Below are positions 36,766-48,245 of a stretch of DNA of 64,000 bases, in pieces. The position numbers and the translations under genes are program-made. The stretch's first letter is position 1. Each line of letters starts with the position of its first letter. Below the pieces are notes generated by a model. The model was not told the DNA's origin. It ran no database searches and saw only the letters and a list, made by a program, of their open reading frames with translations. This stretch comes from Hyperoodon ampullatus (taxonomy: Eukaryota; Chordata; Mammalia; Artiodactyla; Ziphiidae), in NCBI GenBank assembly GCA_949752795.1, contig OX457058.1, positions 157,917,353 to 157,981,352 on the forward strand. Reading direction: 5' to 3'.

Positions 36766-37632
36766 AATTAATTGATTAATTAATTAAAATACATTTTCTA
36801 TTGATGCACAGACAAGATGAAAGAGAAACTCAGACTGCAGTAACATTAAATATTTCCTTTGGATTATATAAAGTTATATGCTTTTAACACCAATTTTCTA
36901 CCTTTCATCATTATTCAGGAAATTCTTCAAATGTGGCAACTTATTACAATTAGAATACAACTTCACTAATAAGAACAGAGTAAGACTGATACATATCTAT
37001 TTCCAAATGTGTCCTCCATGTTTGATCTAATTTGCATAATTAAAATAGGAATTAAGCCATTTTCGTTTTATGAAGTTCTTTCCTTTGATTTTTAATATTT
37101 TCTGATACTTACGCCATCTGTGCTAGATAAAAGGCAACCTGGAAACGGTAGCTGCTTAGTTAGACTTCACTCATGGTTACCACATCATTCATGACTACTA
37201 TACAACTCTAAATTGATGGAGGCATCACAACTCTACCTCACGGAAAACAGCTGGAGATTTGAAACCCTTTATGTTTCCAAAGAAAAAATATCAGTAATAA
37301 CTTTTTGCTGTGCCTTCTGCCAGTTTCACCCCCCAAATAACTGTTCCTTCAAAGAAAAAAGGACCCTCTGTCTGAGGGACAGGCTCAATTGCTACTGGAA
37401 CAAGAATATTTTCAAATTTGATAGGTATCCTGGCTTTGAGGTCCCAATGAAGAGAAATGAATTCATAGAAATTTTTATATGTAATTAAAGTGGTCATCTA
37501 TGTAATTTTACTTTATCTATATCCAGACTAGAGTTCATGAAACATCACAATCTTTATATTAAAATTTCATTAAGCAATTCTATGAAACAGAACTGAAGTC
37601 CTTTGAATACAGCTTAAAAACAGCAAAGTCAC

Positions 37633-37784
37633 CTCTACTTGTGCTGCCAAATGTACTCTCTCCTTGTCTTTTCGCTCCAAGCACCGCTTCACTTCCTCTA
37701 ACTCAGATGCCATTGCACTGAAGTTCAGCTGCACTCTCCAATCTGACATCTGCTTCTCCAGATCCTCTTTTTCCCGCTGAACCC
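37633..37784 (-). CDS. CEP128: CEP128 internal exon (fourth in the window, 152 nt)
   Basis: This exon completes the split Gly codon and then encodes 50 residues: VQREKEDLEKQMSDWRVQ, LNFSAMASELEEVKRCLE and RKDKERVHLAAQVE (about human residues 353-403). The acceptor is CTCTTTTAAG and the donor is GAG|GTGACT, which is weak at +5. Spacing of hydrophobic residues is heptad-like, consistent with the central rod of CEP128. A Trp stands at the position I recall as Leu in human (QMSDLRVQL). The next intron, 11397-37632, is the largest one contained in the window at 26,236 bp. Confidence 0.94.
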
Positions 37785-39045
37785 CTTAAAAGAGAAAATG
37801 TAAAGCTTGATGGTTGTTCATTACTCACAGGATAATGTACTTTCGAATGGTATGTTTTAATATTCTACCTAATACAATCCACTTATTAACTGCCACTGTC
37901 ACCCAACAGACTTTTCAGAATTTGTCATTCTATTGTTTGAAGACTCACACAGTTTTCTAAAATATACACATTGCTGTGTCATCCAATATTATCACATTTT
38001 GATACTAAACTTAAAGCGTTATCTGATTTCTAGTACAATTTATTTCAAGAAAATTCTATGCATTTTTTCTTTAATTTGCCTTACATTCCTATATTACCCC
38101 CAAACTCTAAAACAAAAATACTGAAAGAATTTTCAACTAAGCTTCTCCACCTAACTGAAGTTACTGAAGTTCACACAACAAAACACTTTTCTTGCAATGT
38201 AAACAAATGATGCTGCTAAATCTTGATTGTGTTATGACCTCTGATCTATTAATTCTGGAGACTACTACCTACAATAGTATCACTGAACAATATAAATTGG
38301 CTTAGTATTTATTTTTAGTTCAACATGAAATACTTGGTATATGATGAACAGGGCACTGTTAACACCATCTTTTTCAAAGATAAATAACACAAAAATCCTT
38401 TTCTCAATGAGCTTGCATTCCAAGAATAGAAAGAAAACATATAAATAAAGTACTTCCATGAATTTAAGATGTCAAAAATTGGAACATATATTATCAATTT
38501 AAAACTACTCTTTTTCTAGTAGCTTCCTTTCCAGAATAGGAAAGAAGGAAGGAAACACTAGCAAATCCAATTTATAGATCATTTGTAAGACACATCCTAA
38601 GTTTAGAAATATTACAATGTCAAAACTGTACACTTTGGATGAAAGATACATAGGTATTTTAATAGTGTGATAAGCGTACTTATAGATACTAGACAAACAG
38701 TTCTCTATATCTGTATAATTTCTGTATAATAAATGGTTATTATACAAAAATAGTCCAAAGGATAGAATGATTAACTCTATCTTAATGAGAAACTGAGGTA
38801 GGAAGAACTGGTTACTATGGTAGTTCTAAAAAATAGATACAAAATTTCACCAAGCAAAGGAGATGAAGTTTGGGTGATATTTCAGGGAAAGGAAACAGCA
38901 TAAAGCATAGAGGAACAATATTGGATTTCATATTCAGGTAACTGCACACACAGGAGTTCTACATAGCTAATATGTATGAGGGAGGGAAACAGGAGAGTCA
39001 GCAGGGAGTTATGCATTGCCAGGGAGCTTAGAAATTAGCCTACAG

Positions 39046-39262
39046 ACCAGGAGTTAACAAACATTTTCTGTAAAGGGTCAGATAGTAAATATTTCAGCTA
39101 TATGGTCTCTGTCACAACTACTTATCTATGCTATTATATTGCAAAAGTGATCTGGACAATGCATAAATGAATGGGAGTAGCTTTAGTCCAATGAAGTTTC
39201 TTAACAAAAACAGAAGACGGTCTGGATTTGGCCCATGGGCCATAGTCTGCCCACCCCTGCTA
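39046..39262. mobile_element. hAT-Charlie type MITE (MER5/MER20-like)
   Basis: It starts 'caggagttaacaaacattttctgtaaagggtcagatagtaaatattt' and ends 'ggatttggcccatgggccatagtctgcccacccctg', the familiar ends of a short non-autonomous hAT element. The exact sub-family is uncertain, and I did not find an 8-bp duplication. Confidence 0.78.
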
Positions 39263-39279
39263 TGTCTTCAATGTGAAAA

Positions 39280-39690
39280 TATGCATATTTTTTATGTGTA
39301 AATGTATTTATTCATTTGACAAATATACACACTCATTCATCTTATAAATACATTTTTTATTTTGTAAATTTATATATGCATATGTGTGTGCACATATCTC
39401 TCTATAGTACCTATCTACATATAGACAGACATGTTTCATGATATATATAACATTAGTGTATAAACACACATATACAAATTAACATTAGTATGAATATATT
39501 ATACAAATTATGGAGATAATACATATGAATATGTGTATAAGCACATATACATATATGTATATTTATAAAACACATGTATTTGGTGTGATGACAATACTTT
39601 GATATGTTTCATAATATAGATATAAAATATGAGTGTGGATATATATAAATATATAGATATACACACATATATACATATATAATGAAACAT
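39280..39690. repeat. AT-rich low-complexity region
   Basis: This is a long stretch of TATA/CATATA-like sequence with scattered 'atatatgtat' and 'cacacatatat' motifs. The Tyr/Ile-rich open frames on the minus strand here are compositional artefacts. Confidence 0.85.
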
Positions 39691-39814
39691 TTATCAAAAT
39701 TAAAATACTTAAAACATAAAGTATAAAATACAGTGTTACAAACACTCTCCTCCCACACCCAGCGGGTTATATGCTCCATTTTAAAGAACTCTTGCTACAA
39801 ACAACGATGGGTCA

Positions 39815-40045
39815 GTACAGGATAGCAGTTAAGAGTTCAAGTTTGGGTAGAAAAAAGATTTGGTCTGCTACTTCCAACAAATGTAACTTTAAGCAAGGCA
39901 CTCAATTTCTTTGTTCTTTAGTCTTTTTTTTTAAGTCATTAAAATGGAAGTAAGAATATTCCCCCCTCATAGAATAGTTGTAAGAACTAAAGGACACAGT
40001 GTAAAATGAGTAGCATAATGCCCTGTAAGAACTCAATATAATGAG
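39815..40045 (+). repeat. MIR SINE relic
   Basis: 'gatagcagttaagagttcaagtttggg', 'gcaaggcactcaatttctttg', 'tcatagaatagttgtaagaactaaagg' and 'agcataatgccctgtaagaactcaat' follow the MIR order. Confidence 0.75.
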
Positions 40046-41763
40046 AGGTTTTAATCAAGAGAATAACATGAAAGGTTTGTGTCTTAGAAGGGTCCCTTTA
40101 GTAGCAGTACAGAAGACAGATTACAGACAAGCTATTCAACAGAGTAAGACAAGTTAAGAGGGTAACAGAGATGAGATGAAGCATGCCTAAACTGGGCTAG
40201 GGGGAATAAGAAAGAAGCAACTTCAAGAGATATCAGGATCTACAAATAGACAGGATGTAGAGACTAATTAGATGGAGGCGAGAAGGAATAAGTTTGGATG
40301 TTCTTTGTATTTTAGGCTTATCTGGATAAAGAATGATACGATCAATTAAGATAGGAAATAAAAACAGGTTTTGAGGAAAGGATGAATTCAGTTGTAAATA
40401 GGCCGACTGAGCATTCTGGAAAGGCATATACTGATGCCCAATGAACAACTCCATCTGGAGGGCTGAAGGTTAGGAGAGTCAGATGAGCTAGATTTAGGGA
40501 TCATCGTTTGTAGGTGATAGCTAAGGCATAAGATTAAATAACAATCCCTAAGGAGAGGTACTAAGTGAGAAAAACCATAAATAGGATTCTAGACAACAGA
40601 GGCATTTAAAAGGCAAACTGTAAACAAAAGGAAAAGATTCAAATATAAAGACTGAAAACTATTAAGACAGAAGAACCAGGAAAGAGTAGGAACAATGAAG
40701 TCAGTGGAAGAGTTCTAAGAGGAAACAAACAGGAGTCAAGTAAGGCAAGTAATGGAAAGATTCCTTTGAATTTGACAGAGAAGACCACTAGTAAACTAAG
40801 CAAAGTCAATTTTAGAAGCAGAAGTGGAAGTCATTTTGCAGCGGGTAGAGGAACAAACAGCAGGCAGAGTGTGATGAGTGTAATTTCTTATGTAGAATTT
40901 TTAAAAAGAATACAAGTATTCTATAAAGATGAAAACTCTAGAATTGTTAAAAGAAGGTGAAGAAGTCCACTGTCACAATGACAAAAGAACTTTAACGGTT
41001 TTTTTTTTTAACCTGGGAAGTAGTTAAAAAAAAAGAGAGATTCTTCTAGTCCTCAAAGACACCAAAAATAACTAGATTTTATGAGACAACAAAACATATA
41101 ACAAATGTACCACAGAATCTTTTTCCAAACAAAATGAGAGTTCCTATGTGCATCTTTATGAAATTTTGATGAATAATCTAATACCCTATATTTTACGTTT
41201 AAAAATAAATTTTAAAGTATTTGATGTTAAAATATGATTAAATTACAACAGCACAGGAAACTTAAGCAAACTTAATGGCATGCAAATATATTAGGATATG
41301 TATGTCAAAATTTGCCATCCAGTGAAGATTTTCTGGCAATGTGGAAATTCTAACTTAGGCAACATATTGAGTTATGTGTAGGGAATCTGGGGAATTTGTA
41401 ACATCAGATGCTTACAAGAGTTTCTACAGTAATTTAGGCATCTGAGTAAAAAGCATTAATATTTAAATAGACTGAAATAGTCTACCAGAAACCATTATAA
41501 AATTTCAGTATCACCATTTCTGTTAAACACAAACTTTCAAAAAGAAATACATCCAGAGTAATTAAATTCCACAGCCTAAATCAACACCTCCCCTGAAAAA
41601 GCATTCTAACAGTTTTCAAACACAAAGTCTTCCTAATCAACATAAGAAAAAGTCAGTCATATTGTTCATAACCACTTCTACAATGTGATTAAATTTCATC
41701 ACCAATCTCCAAGTAACAAAAAGATAGAATCTTAATTGTATGCATATACTGGGAAAAAAAAAG

Positions 41764-41892
41764 TGTGTGTGTGTGTGTGTGTACGAATCTGAAAAAAATT
41801 CCACTACTGGCTTGCTGTCTCCTTCTAAAAGAAAGACTCATGAGATAAGCAGGTCTGACAGGTCTGACAGATAAGCAGGTCTGACAGGTCTG
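41764..41892. repeat. TG microsatellite and adjacent 'GGTCTGACA' minisatellite
   Basis: (TG)n spans about 41764-41782. At 41843-41892 the string GATAAGCAGGTCTGACAG plus an extra GTCTGACA-type unit is duplicated in tandem, about 26 bp per copy. Confidence 0.9.
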
Positions 41893-41934
41893 GGTTTAAA
41901 AATCAAGAAGAGAAGACATTAAAATTGGATGCTA

Positions 41935-43864
41935 ATATCAGCAAAAAACAAGTGAAATTTGAAATTAAAGACACAATACCATTTACATTAGCATCCACAA
42001 AAATTAAATACTTAGGTATAAATCTATATGATGAAAACTACCAAACTCTGATGAAAGAAATCAAAGATTAACAAAATAAATGGAGAGATATTCCATGTTC
42101 ATGGACAGAAAGATTCAATATTGTCAAAATGTCAGCTCTTCCCAACTTCATCAATAGACTCAATGCAAGCGCAATCAAAATCCCAGCAAGTTATTTTTTG
42201 TATGTTGACAACCTGATTCTAAAGTTACATGGAATGGCAAAGAATCCAGAATAGCCAGTGCAGTATTGAAGGAGAAGAAAAGAATTAGAGGACTGACACT
42301 ATCCAACAAAACAGTGGGGTACTGGCAAAAAAAAAAAAAAAAAAAAAAAAAAAGTCACGTAGATACATGGGACAGAATAGAGAGTCCAGAAGCAGGCCCA
42401 CATAAAAACAGTCAACTGATCTTTGCCAAAGGAGCAAAGGCAATACAATGGAGAAAAGATAGTTTTTCAACAAACAGTGCTAGAACTGAAGACCTACATG
42501 CAAAAAAATGAATCTAGACACAGATCTTAAACCTTTCACAAAAATTAATTCAAAATGGATCACAGATTTAAATGTAAAATGCAAAATTATAAAACTCTTA
42601 GAAGGTAAGAGAATGATTTGGGGTTTGGTGATGGCTTTTTAGATACAACACCAAAGTCACAGTCCCTGAAAGAAAGAAATGACAAGTTGGACTTCATTAA
42701 AAATTTCGGCTCTGTGAAAGACATTGTCAAGAGAATGAAAAGACAAGCCACAGACTGTGAGAAATTATTTGCAAAGACATATCTGATAAAGAACTGCTAT
42801 CCAAAATATACAAAGGACTCTTAAAACTAACAATAAGAAAACAAACAACCATACTAAGAAATGGGCCAAAGACTTTAATGAATATCTCACCAAAAAAGAT
42901 ACACATATGGCAAATAAGCATATGAATAGATGTTCCACACCACATGTTATCAGGGAAATCCAAATTAAAACAACAATGATATGCCACTACAAACCTATCT
43001 GAATGGCCAAAATACAGAACACTGACAACTTCAAATGTTGACAAGGATACAGAACAACAGGAAACCTCATTCACTGCTGGTAGAGGGAAAAATTATATAG
43101 GCATTCTGGAAGACAGTTTGGAAGATTCTTACAACTAAACGTACTCTTGCCATATAATCCAGCAATCACACTCTTTGGTATTTATCCAAAAGAGATGAAA
43201 ACTTACGTCCACACAAAGGTCTGCACGCAGACATTTAGTTTACAGCAGTTGTATTCATAATCGTCAAAACTTGGAAGCAACCAAGATGGGCTTCTGTATG
43301 TGAACGGATAAATAAATAGCGGTGCATCCAAACAATGAAATATTATGCAGTGCTTTAAGAAAAAAAAAATTTTTAAGAGCTACCAAGCCATGAAAAGACA
43401 TGGAGGAAACTTAGAGGCATATTACTAAGTAAAAGAAGCCAATCTGAAAAGGCTACACACTGTATGATTCCAACCATATTAGGTTATGGAAAAGGCAAAA
43501 CTATGGAAACAATAAAAAGACCAGTACTTGCCAGAAGTTAGGGGAGAGAGGGATGAATAGTGAAACACAGAGGATTTTTAAGACAGTGAAACTACTCTAT
43601 GATACTATAATGGTGGATACATGTCATTATGTTTGTCCAATCCTGTAGAACACACAAGAGTGAACCCTAATGTAAAATACAGACTTTGGATGACAATGAT
43701 GTGTCAATGTAGGGTTCATCAGTTATAACAACTGTACCACTGTGGAGAGGGGTGTTGATAGTGGGGGAAGCTGTGACATGTGGGAGCAGGGGTACATGGG
43801 AAATCTCTGTACCTTCTGCTCAATAGTGCTATAAACATAAAATTAAAAAATTAAGTCTGTTTTA
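41935..43864 (+). mobile_element. LINE-1, 5'-truncated (ORF2 3' part plus 3'UTR)
   Basis: The segment begins inside ORF2 ([17 protein letters not shown] near 42000). It carries the C-terminal ORF2 region with stops, and ends in a 3'UTR and A-rich tail. A target-site duplication is visible: AAATTGGATGCTAA at about 41921-41934 and again at 43867-43880, so both ends are defined to within a few bases. An A-run of about 24 nt (42329-42352) interrupts the ORF2 body. It is antisense to CEP128 and ends about 150 bp from the 133-nt exon. Its divergence from the 48.7-53.7 kb copy suggests an older L1MA/MB-type element. Confidence 0.9.
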
Positions 43865-44021
43865 AAAAAATTGGATGCTAAATTATGATTAACTTGAAAA
43901 ACCTTGTAGTAGATCAAGAAATAGGATGAAAAGAATATAACATAAGGAAAGCGATTCTGAAAATGGGAAATATATAAGAAAGATCAAAAAAGCCCCAGAC
44001 ATTTACAAATCAGAATTATAC

Positions 44022-44154
44022 CTCTTCTAAACCTCCAGTCATCTTCTTGTTCGTCCTGATGGTTTGACTGTTGCTTGGAAATCTGAGATACTTGATGTAC
44101 TAAGCCTTTTTGATTGCCTTCTGCTTTCATGAGTAGTGTACGGAGTTCTTCTAC
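44022..44154 (-). CDS. CEP128: CEP128 internal exon (third in the window, 133 nt)
   Basis: This exon encodes 44 residues plus one base of the next codon: VEELRTLLMKAEGNQKG, LVHQVSQISKQQSN, HQDEQEDDWRFRR and the G of a split glycine codon. This is about residues 309-353 of human CEP128. The acceptor is TGTATTTAG and the donor is GAG|GTATAA, which lacks the consensus G at +5. It ends in phase 1, and the next exon supplies GG to complete Gly. Relative to the human sequence I remember, the start is somewhat diverged (RTLLMKAEGNQ against RTQLTKAEGDR), while ISKQQSN and DWRFRRG are retained. Removing this exon alone would shift the frame. Confidence 0.94.
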
Positions 44155-45744
44155 CTAAATACACATAGTCAAAAATGAAACTTTTATCAGTTTTAAAAGC
44201 AGGAAAAGAATAACTGAACTTACAAATTATTTTTCTAGGGAAAAAAAATTTACTTCCAATGGGATATTGTAAGCACAAGTTGAAGCCAAGTTAATCTCCT
44301 TGTTATGCCAAGCACAGTGGAACAGTCTCTTGCTCCATTTCTTTATTCCTCCCATTCCTTCCACAAACAATGAATGTTCTTTCCCCTTCTCTGTGTCTAC
44401 TGTGACAAAGAATTTGACCACACTTTTTTTAAATCCCTATTTTCACCTCAGTCCACTCTACTGTTATTAACCCAAACTACCTCCAATTAAGTACTATACA
44501 TTTTTATATTTTTCACTTATTTTCTTTTATGTGAACATAGTCTATTGGTTGGTAAAGTCAAATGAAATGATCACAATTTAGCACACTGTGATATCAAAGT
44601 ACTGTTCAAAATAAATAAGCAATAAAAGCTGTTGAATAAACTATAAACTCCTTGAGGTAAGGTACCATTTTATTCATCTTCGTATATCTGGAGACTAGCA
44701 AGCATGTCCACAATGACCTTTAAACAAGTCAGCAGTGGCAGAAAGACTCAGGTAAAGTCACAATGACAACCTTAACACATAAATCTCTTATTTCAAAAGA
44801 TAAGATTAGAAATTACAAGGCAGAGTTAAAAGAAAAAAAAATCAGAAGGAAGTGAATACAAATATAAACTTCCAAAAAGAAAGTCTAAACTCTGCCAACA
44901 TTAATTCCATTGGACCACTGGCTGCAAAACAAAACCATTACACATTTTTAAAACATTTTGTAAAACAGGAGCTACGGTGTTTCCGATGTTTCAGGATTAA
45001 CTGTCAAAACGTAATACTCCTTCTGAACGTCTAAGATGTTTGAGAACTTTGCCTACCTAGCATATTATGTAGTGAGTTATGTAGCCCACACCTCAAAACA
45101 GAGGAAGTTACAATTGCAATTTATATTAAACACAGACAGAAAGGTAGTTAGAAACCCACATGCCCTTATCCAATGTGTATAAAATGGTTATTTCAAGTTA
45201 CCGAACTTTAAATATGAGAAGCACCAAACTCCTATTATGGGCTAATGGGCTGCAAAATGTTATGCTTTAAAATTAAGCCTTATCTCTGGTTAAAAGGAAG
45301 CAGGTAGCATCTTGAAAATGTGAATATAAGACAGTGATGCATTCAAAGTAACTTGAACATGCAAGGTCTGTTTTATGTATTTTAGTTCCTCTTTCACTCT
45401 CTAACGTTTCCTTGAATAAAATTAAGCTCCTGGGAAATTCTTATCTTACACATCCAGTCTCACTTTTACACTGGTTATGCTAAGAGAGATAATTCCTAAA
45501 CTGGAAAAGCAATCAGCAAGATACACTGTCACAGTGGGAACCTGGGCTGGTGTTTTATATTGGCTTTCTCTGAATCTTCCTGAAAGGATTTCATCTTTTG
45601 CTTATGTGTGTTAATATACATTCCTTAAGGAAAAAAACTTCTAGATCTAAGGTTTTTTTCCCTTTCACAAAGACATTTAATAGGGAAAGAGACTCAATCC
45701 TGATTTAATTTAAAAGCAGATTATCATAGCTTGCATAGACTTAC
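44155..45744 (-). other. CEP128: CEP128 intron (1.6 kb)
   Basis: This is the shortest intron in the window. An L2-type 3' tail is recognisable at about 44640-44705 (phrase 'aaactccttgaggtaaggtaccattttattcatc' split over the region). I see no other mobile element or gene. Confidence 0.75.
44640..44705 (+). repeat. L2-type LINE 3' end relic
   Basis: A short match to the L2 tail ('taaactccttgaggtaaggtaccattttattcatcttcgtatatctggag') lies in the short CEP128 intron. Confidence 0.5.
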
Positions 45745-45819
45745 CTGATGCAAAAGTGTTTCTCTGCTGCCTTCTGACTGATTCAATAACCTTCGAGATA
45801 GCTCCAATTCCTGTTCAAG
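45745..45819 (-). CDS. CEP128: CEP128 internal exon (second in the window, 75 nt)
   Basis: This exon encodes 25 residues, LEQELELSRRLLNQ followed by SEGSRETLLHQ, which I recall as identical in human CEP128 (about residues 284-308). The acceptor is ACTCTAG and the donor is the near-consensus CAG|GTAAGTC. Both phases are 0, so skipping this exon would keep the reading frame and delete 25 coiled-coil residues. The upstream intron (45820-53753) holds a 5-kb L1 and a solo LTR; the downstream intron is short (1,590 bp). Identification rests on exact residue-level recall of the human protein and correct splice signals. Confidence 0.95.
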
Positions 45820-46039
45820 CTAGAGTTTCAACAAAGAATAAGGAAAAATGCCCAATGGGGTAGAAGATAACTAAACTATTACAGGCTCAGTTTAAGAGGA
45901 GAAAAGTGAAAAAGTTTTCAGATTTTTACAGCTAACATAAAAGGAAAAATATCTTGCTATAAACATGTATCAATGCTCCCATTAAAATAATGGTAATTAA
46001 ATAACAAAAAGTGAACCAGACCAGACTGCAGGAGGTCTT

Positions 46040-46160
46040 GGCTCTAGTCAGTTCCATCTCAATTATGACCCCATTTAAATCTCTTTTCCTTAGGCCTCCT
46101 TTCTGTCACCTCTAAAATAAGGATTTTATATTAGATAATCTGAGATCCCTTCAGTTCTAA
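46040..46160 (+). repeat. MIR-like SINE relic
   Basis: 'aatctcttttccttaggcctcctttctgtcacctctaaaataagg' followed by 'tagataatctgagatcccttcagttctaaatc' resembles the core and 3' part of a MIR-class SINE. A similar relic is at 48140-48245. Confidence 0.55.
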
Positions 46161-46494
46161 ATCATTTTAATGTAAATTCTAAAGCAGTTTTTTCTTTAAA
46201 TTACTACATGTAGTATCATATGAACTAAATTAGAATAAAAATTTCAGGGACCCAATGACTCAAAGTATATTTCATCCAATTGGTTATTTTTTATATTCTT
46301 AATATTCTTATATTCCTAATGTTTCCAATATTCCTAACATTTCTAAAAATTTTAATCAGAATAAGATATTTTAAATTTCCCTAATAATACTGCCATTAGA
46401 TAAGTATCCACAGAAAATGTGCCAGTTAGATGACTAAATACCCTACAAAGTCAATGTGCCTAGCTTACCTCAAGCTGAAAAATAAAACAGGATG

Positions 46495-46981
46495 TGAAGG
46501 GGAGAAGAATATGCCACTCCAAAATATGACTCTTTGGCACAAGTATTATTCTGAGCTGATGGCAATCAAAACCCAACAGACTCTGGAAAAGCTTTTTACC
46601 TTCCCCTAAATTGCATTTAAAAATTTTAAAAGGAGGTCTGTACCAGAAAGAGAGCTGTTACCAAAGATAACTTTCTATATCTGAAAGACTTCTCTGCATG
46701 GCAGGGCAAACATTTGTTTACCATACATATACTCTTCTCATCTTCCTGTGAACTGTGTTCCTCCCCTTTGAAGCCCCAAGCCCCTATTCCTTGCCTTAGT
46801 TCAGGATGGTAGATAAGCCTCAACTGCCTGGCTGTCTTTGAGTCTCATATTTTTATGGGGCTCCCATACATACAAAATTAAACTTGTTTTTCTCCTGTTA
46901 ATCTGTGTTATGTCAATTTAATTATTATACCAGCCAAAGAACCTAGAAGGGTAAAGGGAAAATTATTTTTCCTCCCCTACA
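46495..46981 (+). mobile_element. Solo ERV LTR (class I type), plus strand
   Basis: It begins TGAAGGGGAG and ends CCTCCCCTACA, 487 bp, flanked by a 4-bp duplication GATG (46491-46494 and 46982-46985). The latter part contains the 'tttctcctgttaatctgtgttatgtcaatttaatt' segment (U5-like end) shared with the minus-strand LTR at 16098-16642. A GATAAGCCTC sequence near 46812 occupies the place of a TATA box. It is antisense to CEP128 and lies about 680 bp upstream, in gene sense, of the 75-nt exon. Confidence 0.82.
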
Positions 46982-47575
46982 GATGGGACACTTTTGTTAA
47001 AAATCCAGAGCTTACATATGCTGGACATGTTTCAACATTGTAAGGGTAATGTTGTTTTGTGAAATCACAAATTTATATTAAGATGTTATTAAGTGCTTTG
47101 ATTTATAATAGTTATCCTAAATTATCATTTCATTTGAACAAACTACTATCTATACATTAGACTTTCAGAAATTGTACATGTGGAAGGTGTGACTATTAAG
47201 GAGTAGCATGAGGGAACACTGTGGTGATGGAACAGTTCTGTATTTTGACTATCGCGGCAATAAGATTGAGATTCATGAGATAAAACTGCATAGAAGTACA
47301 CAAACACACACTCAACATACAAATGAGTATACACATAAAGCTGGTGAAACCTGCATAAGCTCTATGCATTGCAACAGTGTCAATTTCCCGGTTTTGATGT
47401 TGGATGGCAATTATAGAAAATGTTATCACTGAGAATAACTGGCCAATGGTACATTTTGTTTTGCAAAACCTATGAACCTATTATTATTTCAAAATAATTT
47501 TTTCATCCAGTTATATAAGTTTTTTAAAAGTGTGCATGCAGCTCAGAAAATAACTATCACATATTTTTAAAAGCA

Positions 47576-47796
47576 CAGTTGACCCTTGAACAACATGGGT
47601 TTGAACTACACAAGTCCACTTATACATGGATATTTTTCACTCGTAAAAACTACAGTACTATAGGATTGAATTCACATATGTGAAACCATGGCTAGAGAGA
47701 AACTGCAAATACGGAGAGCTGACTACATGTTATACTCGGATTTCTGACTGCACAGAGGGTCAGGGCACCTAAGCCCCCATTGTCAAGGGCCAACTG
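47576..47796. mobile_element. Tigger/MER2-class MITE
   Basis: It begins CAGTTGACCCTTGAACAACA and ends with the inverted 'tgtcaagggccaactg'. Internal sequence such as 'gtccacttatacatgg' fits the same MITE class as 29349-29541. The right flank is TA and the left is CA, a plausible mutated TA duplication. Non-coding. Confidence 0.85.
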
Positions 47797-48139
47797 TAAA
47801 TCAACTATAAACTACATGTGGAAGCAGAGAATCCACACAAAATATTATCTGACCTGTTCTCTTGTTTCTATAAATAAATAAAAAGGGAAGAAATGGCACT
47901 GAAGTCAACATGGTTTCAAAATCTACCAGGGTCCATACTGGTCATGTTTCCTGGGTAATATCAGCATTTACAACTCCCAAAGAGTAAACTTGATGACCTG
48001 ATGTACCTTGCTTACCACTGTAAAGGCAGCATGGATGCATCATGCAACTTTACATAGGTTGGTGAAATAAAATAAAGGAGGTAAGGGCAGATAGAAAAGG
48101 CAATACGGACTAAAGAACATTATATCAGAAGCAAATTTT

Positions 48140-48245
48140 TACTTTATCATTCATTACCTTGGGCTTGGCCTTTAATCTACTCATTTGCAAACTGAAGAGA
48201 GTTGTTTGGCCTCTGAGTTACTTTCTAGCTCTAAAATGCTACGCT
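48140..48245 (+). repeat. MIR-like SINE relic
   Basis: 'ttaccttgggcttggcctttaatctactcatttgcaaactgaagag' and 'tactttctagctctaaaatgct' give the same layout as the relic at 46040-46160. Confidence 0.55.

Larger units (their letters stand above)
11397..37632 (-). other. CEP128: CEP128 intron (26.2 kb)
   Basis: This is the largest intron fully inside the window. From left to right it contains an 18-bp direct repeat (12047-12089), a MIR (13190-13440), a CHR SINE (14311-14522) and a CA-rich microsatellite (about 15675-15727). These are followed by a solo ERV LTR (16098-16642), a second LTR-like repeat (about 16755-17300) and a young truncated L1 (18074-18593). Next come two MIRs (18765-19150), an old L1 with a (TA)n array (about 23725-24540), antisense L1M pieces (25150-29320) interrupted by a tandem SINE pair, a MITE (29349-29541) and the 5' half of an L1 (34632-36765). 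Between about 19150 and 23700, and between about 29550 and 34600, I see no gene, only faint L2-like traces (about 20020-20180, 32270-32400, 34035-34130). Confidence 0.75.
37785..44021 (-). other. CEP128: CEP128 intron (6.2 kb)
   Basis: This intron lies between the 152-nt and 133-nt exons. It holds a hAT-type MITE (39046-39262), an AT-rich low-complexity stretch (about 39280-39690), a MIR (39815-40045), a TG microsatellite with a short minisatellite (41764-41892) and a 5'-truncated plus-strand L1 flanked by a target-site duplication (41935-43864). The stretches 37785-39040 and 40050-41750 are AT-rich and show no recognisable gene. Confidence 0.75.

Noticed and set aside
37213..37488. 91-codon plus-strand frame near the 152-nt exon
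   Set aside because: It is opposite to CEP128, has no recognisable domain and no splice or promoter context.
39508..39745. Tyr/Ile-rich frames
   Set aside because: These are compositional artefacts of TATA-rich low-complexity DNA.
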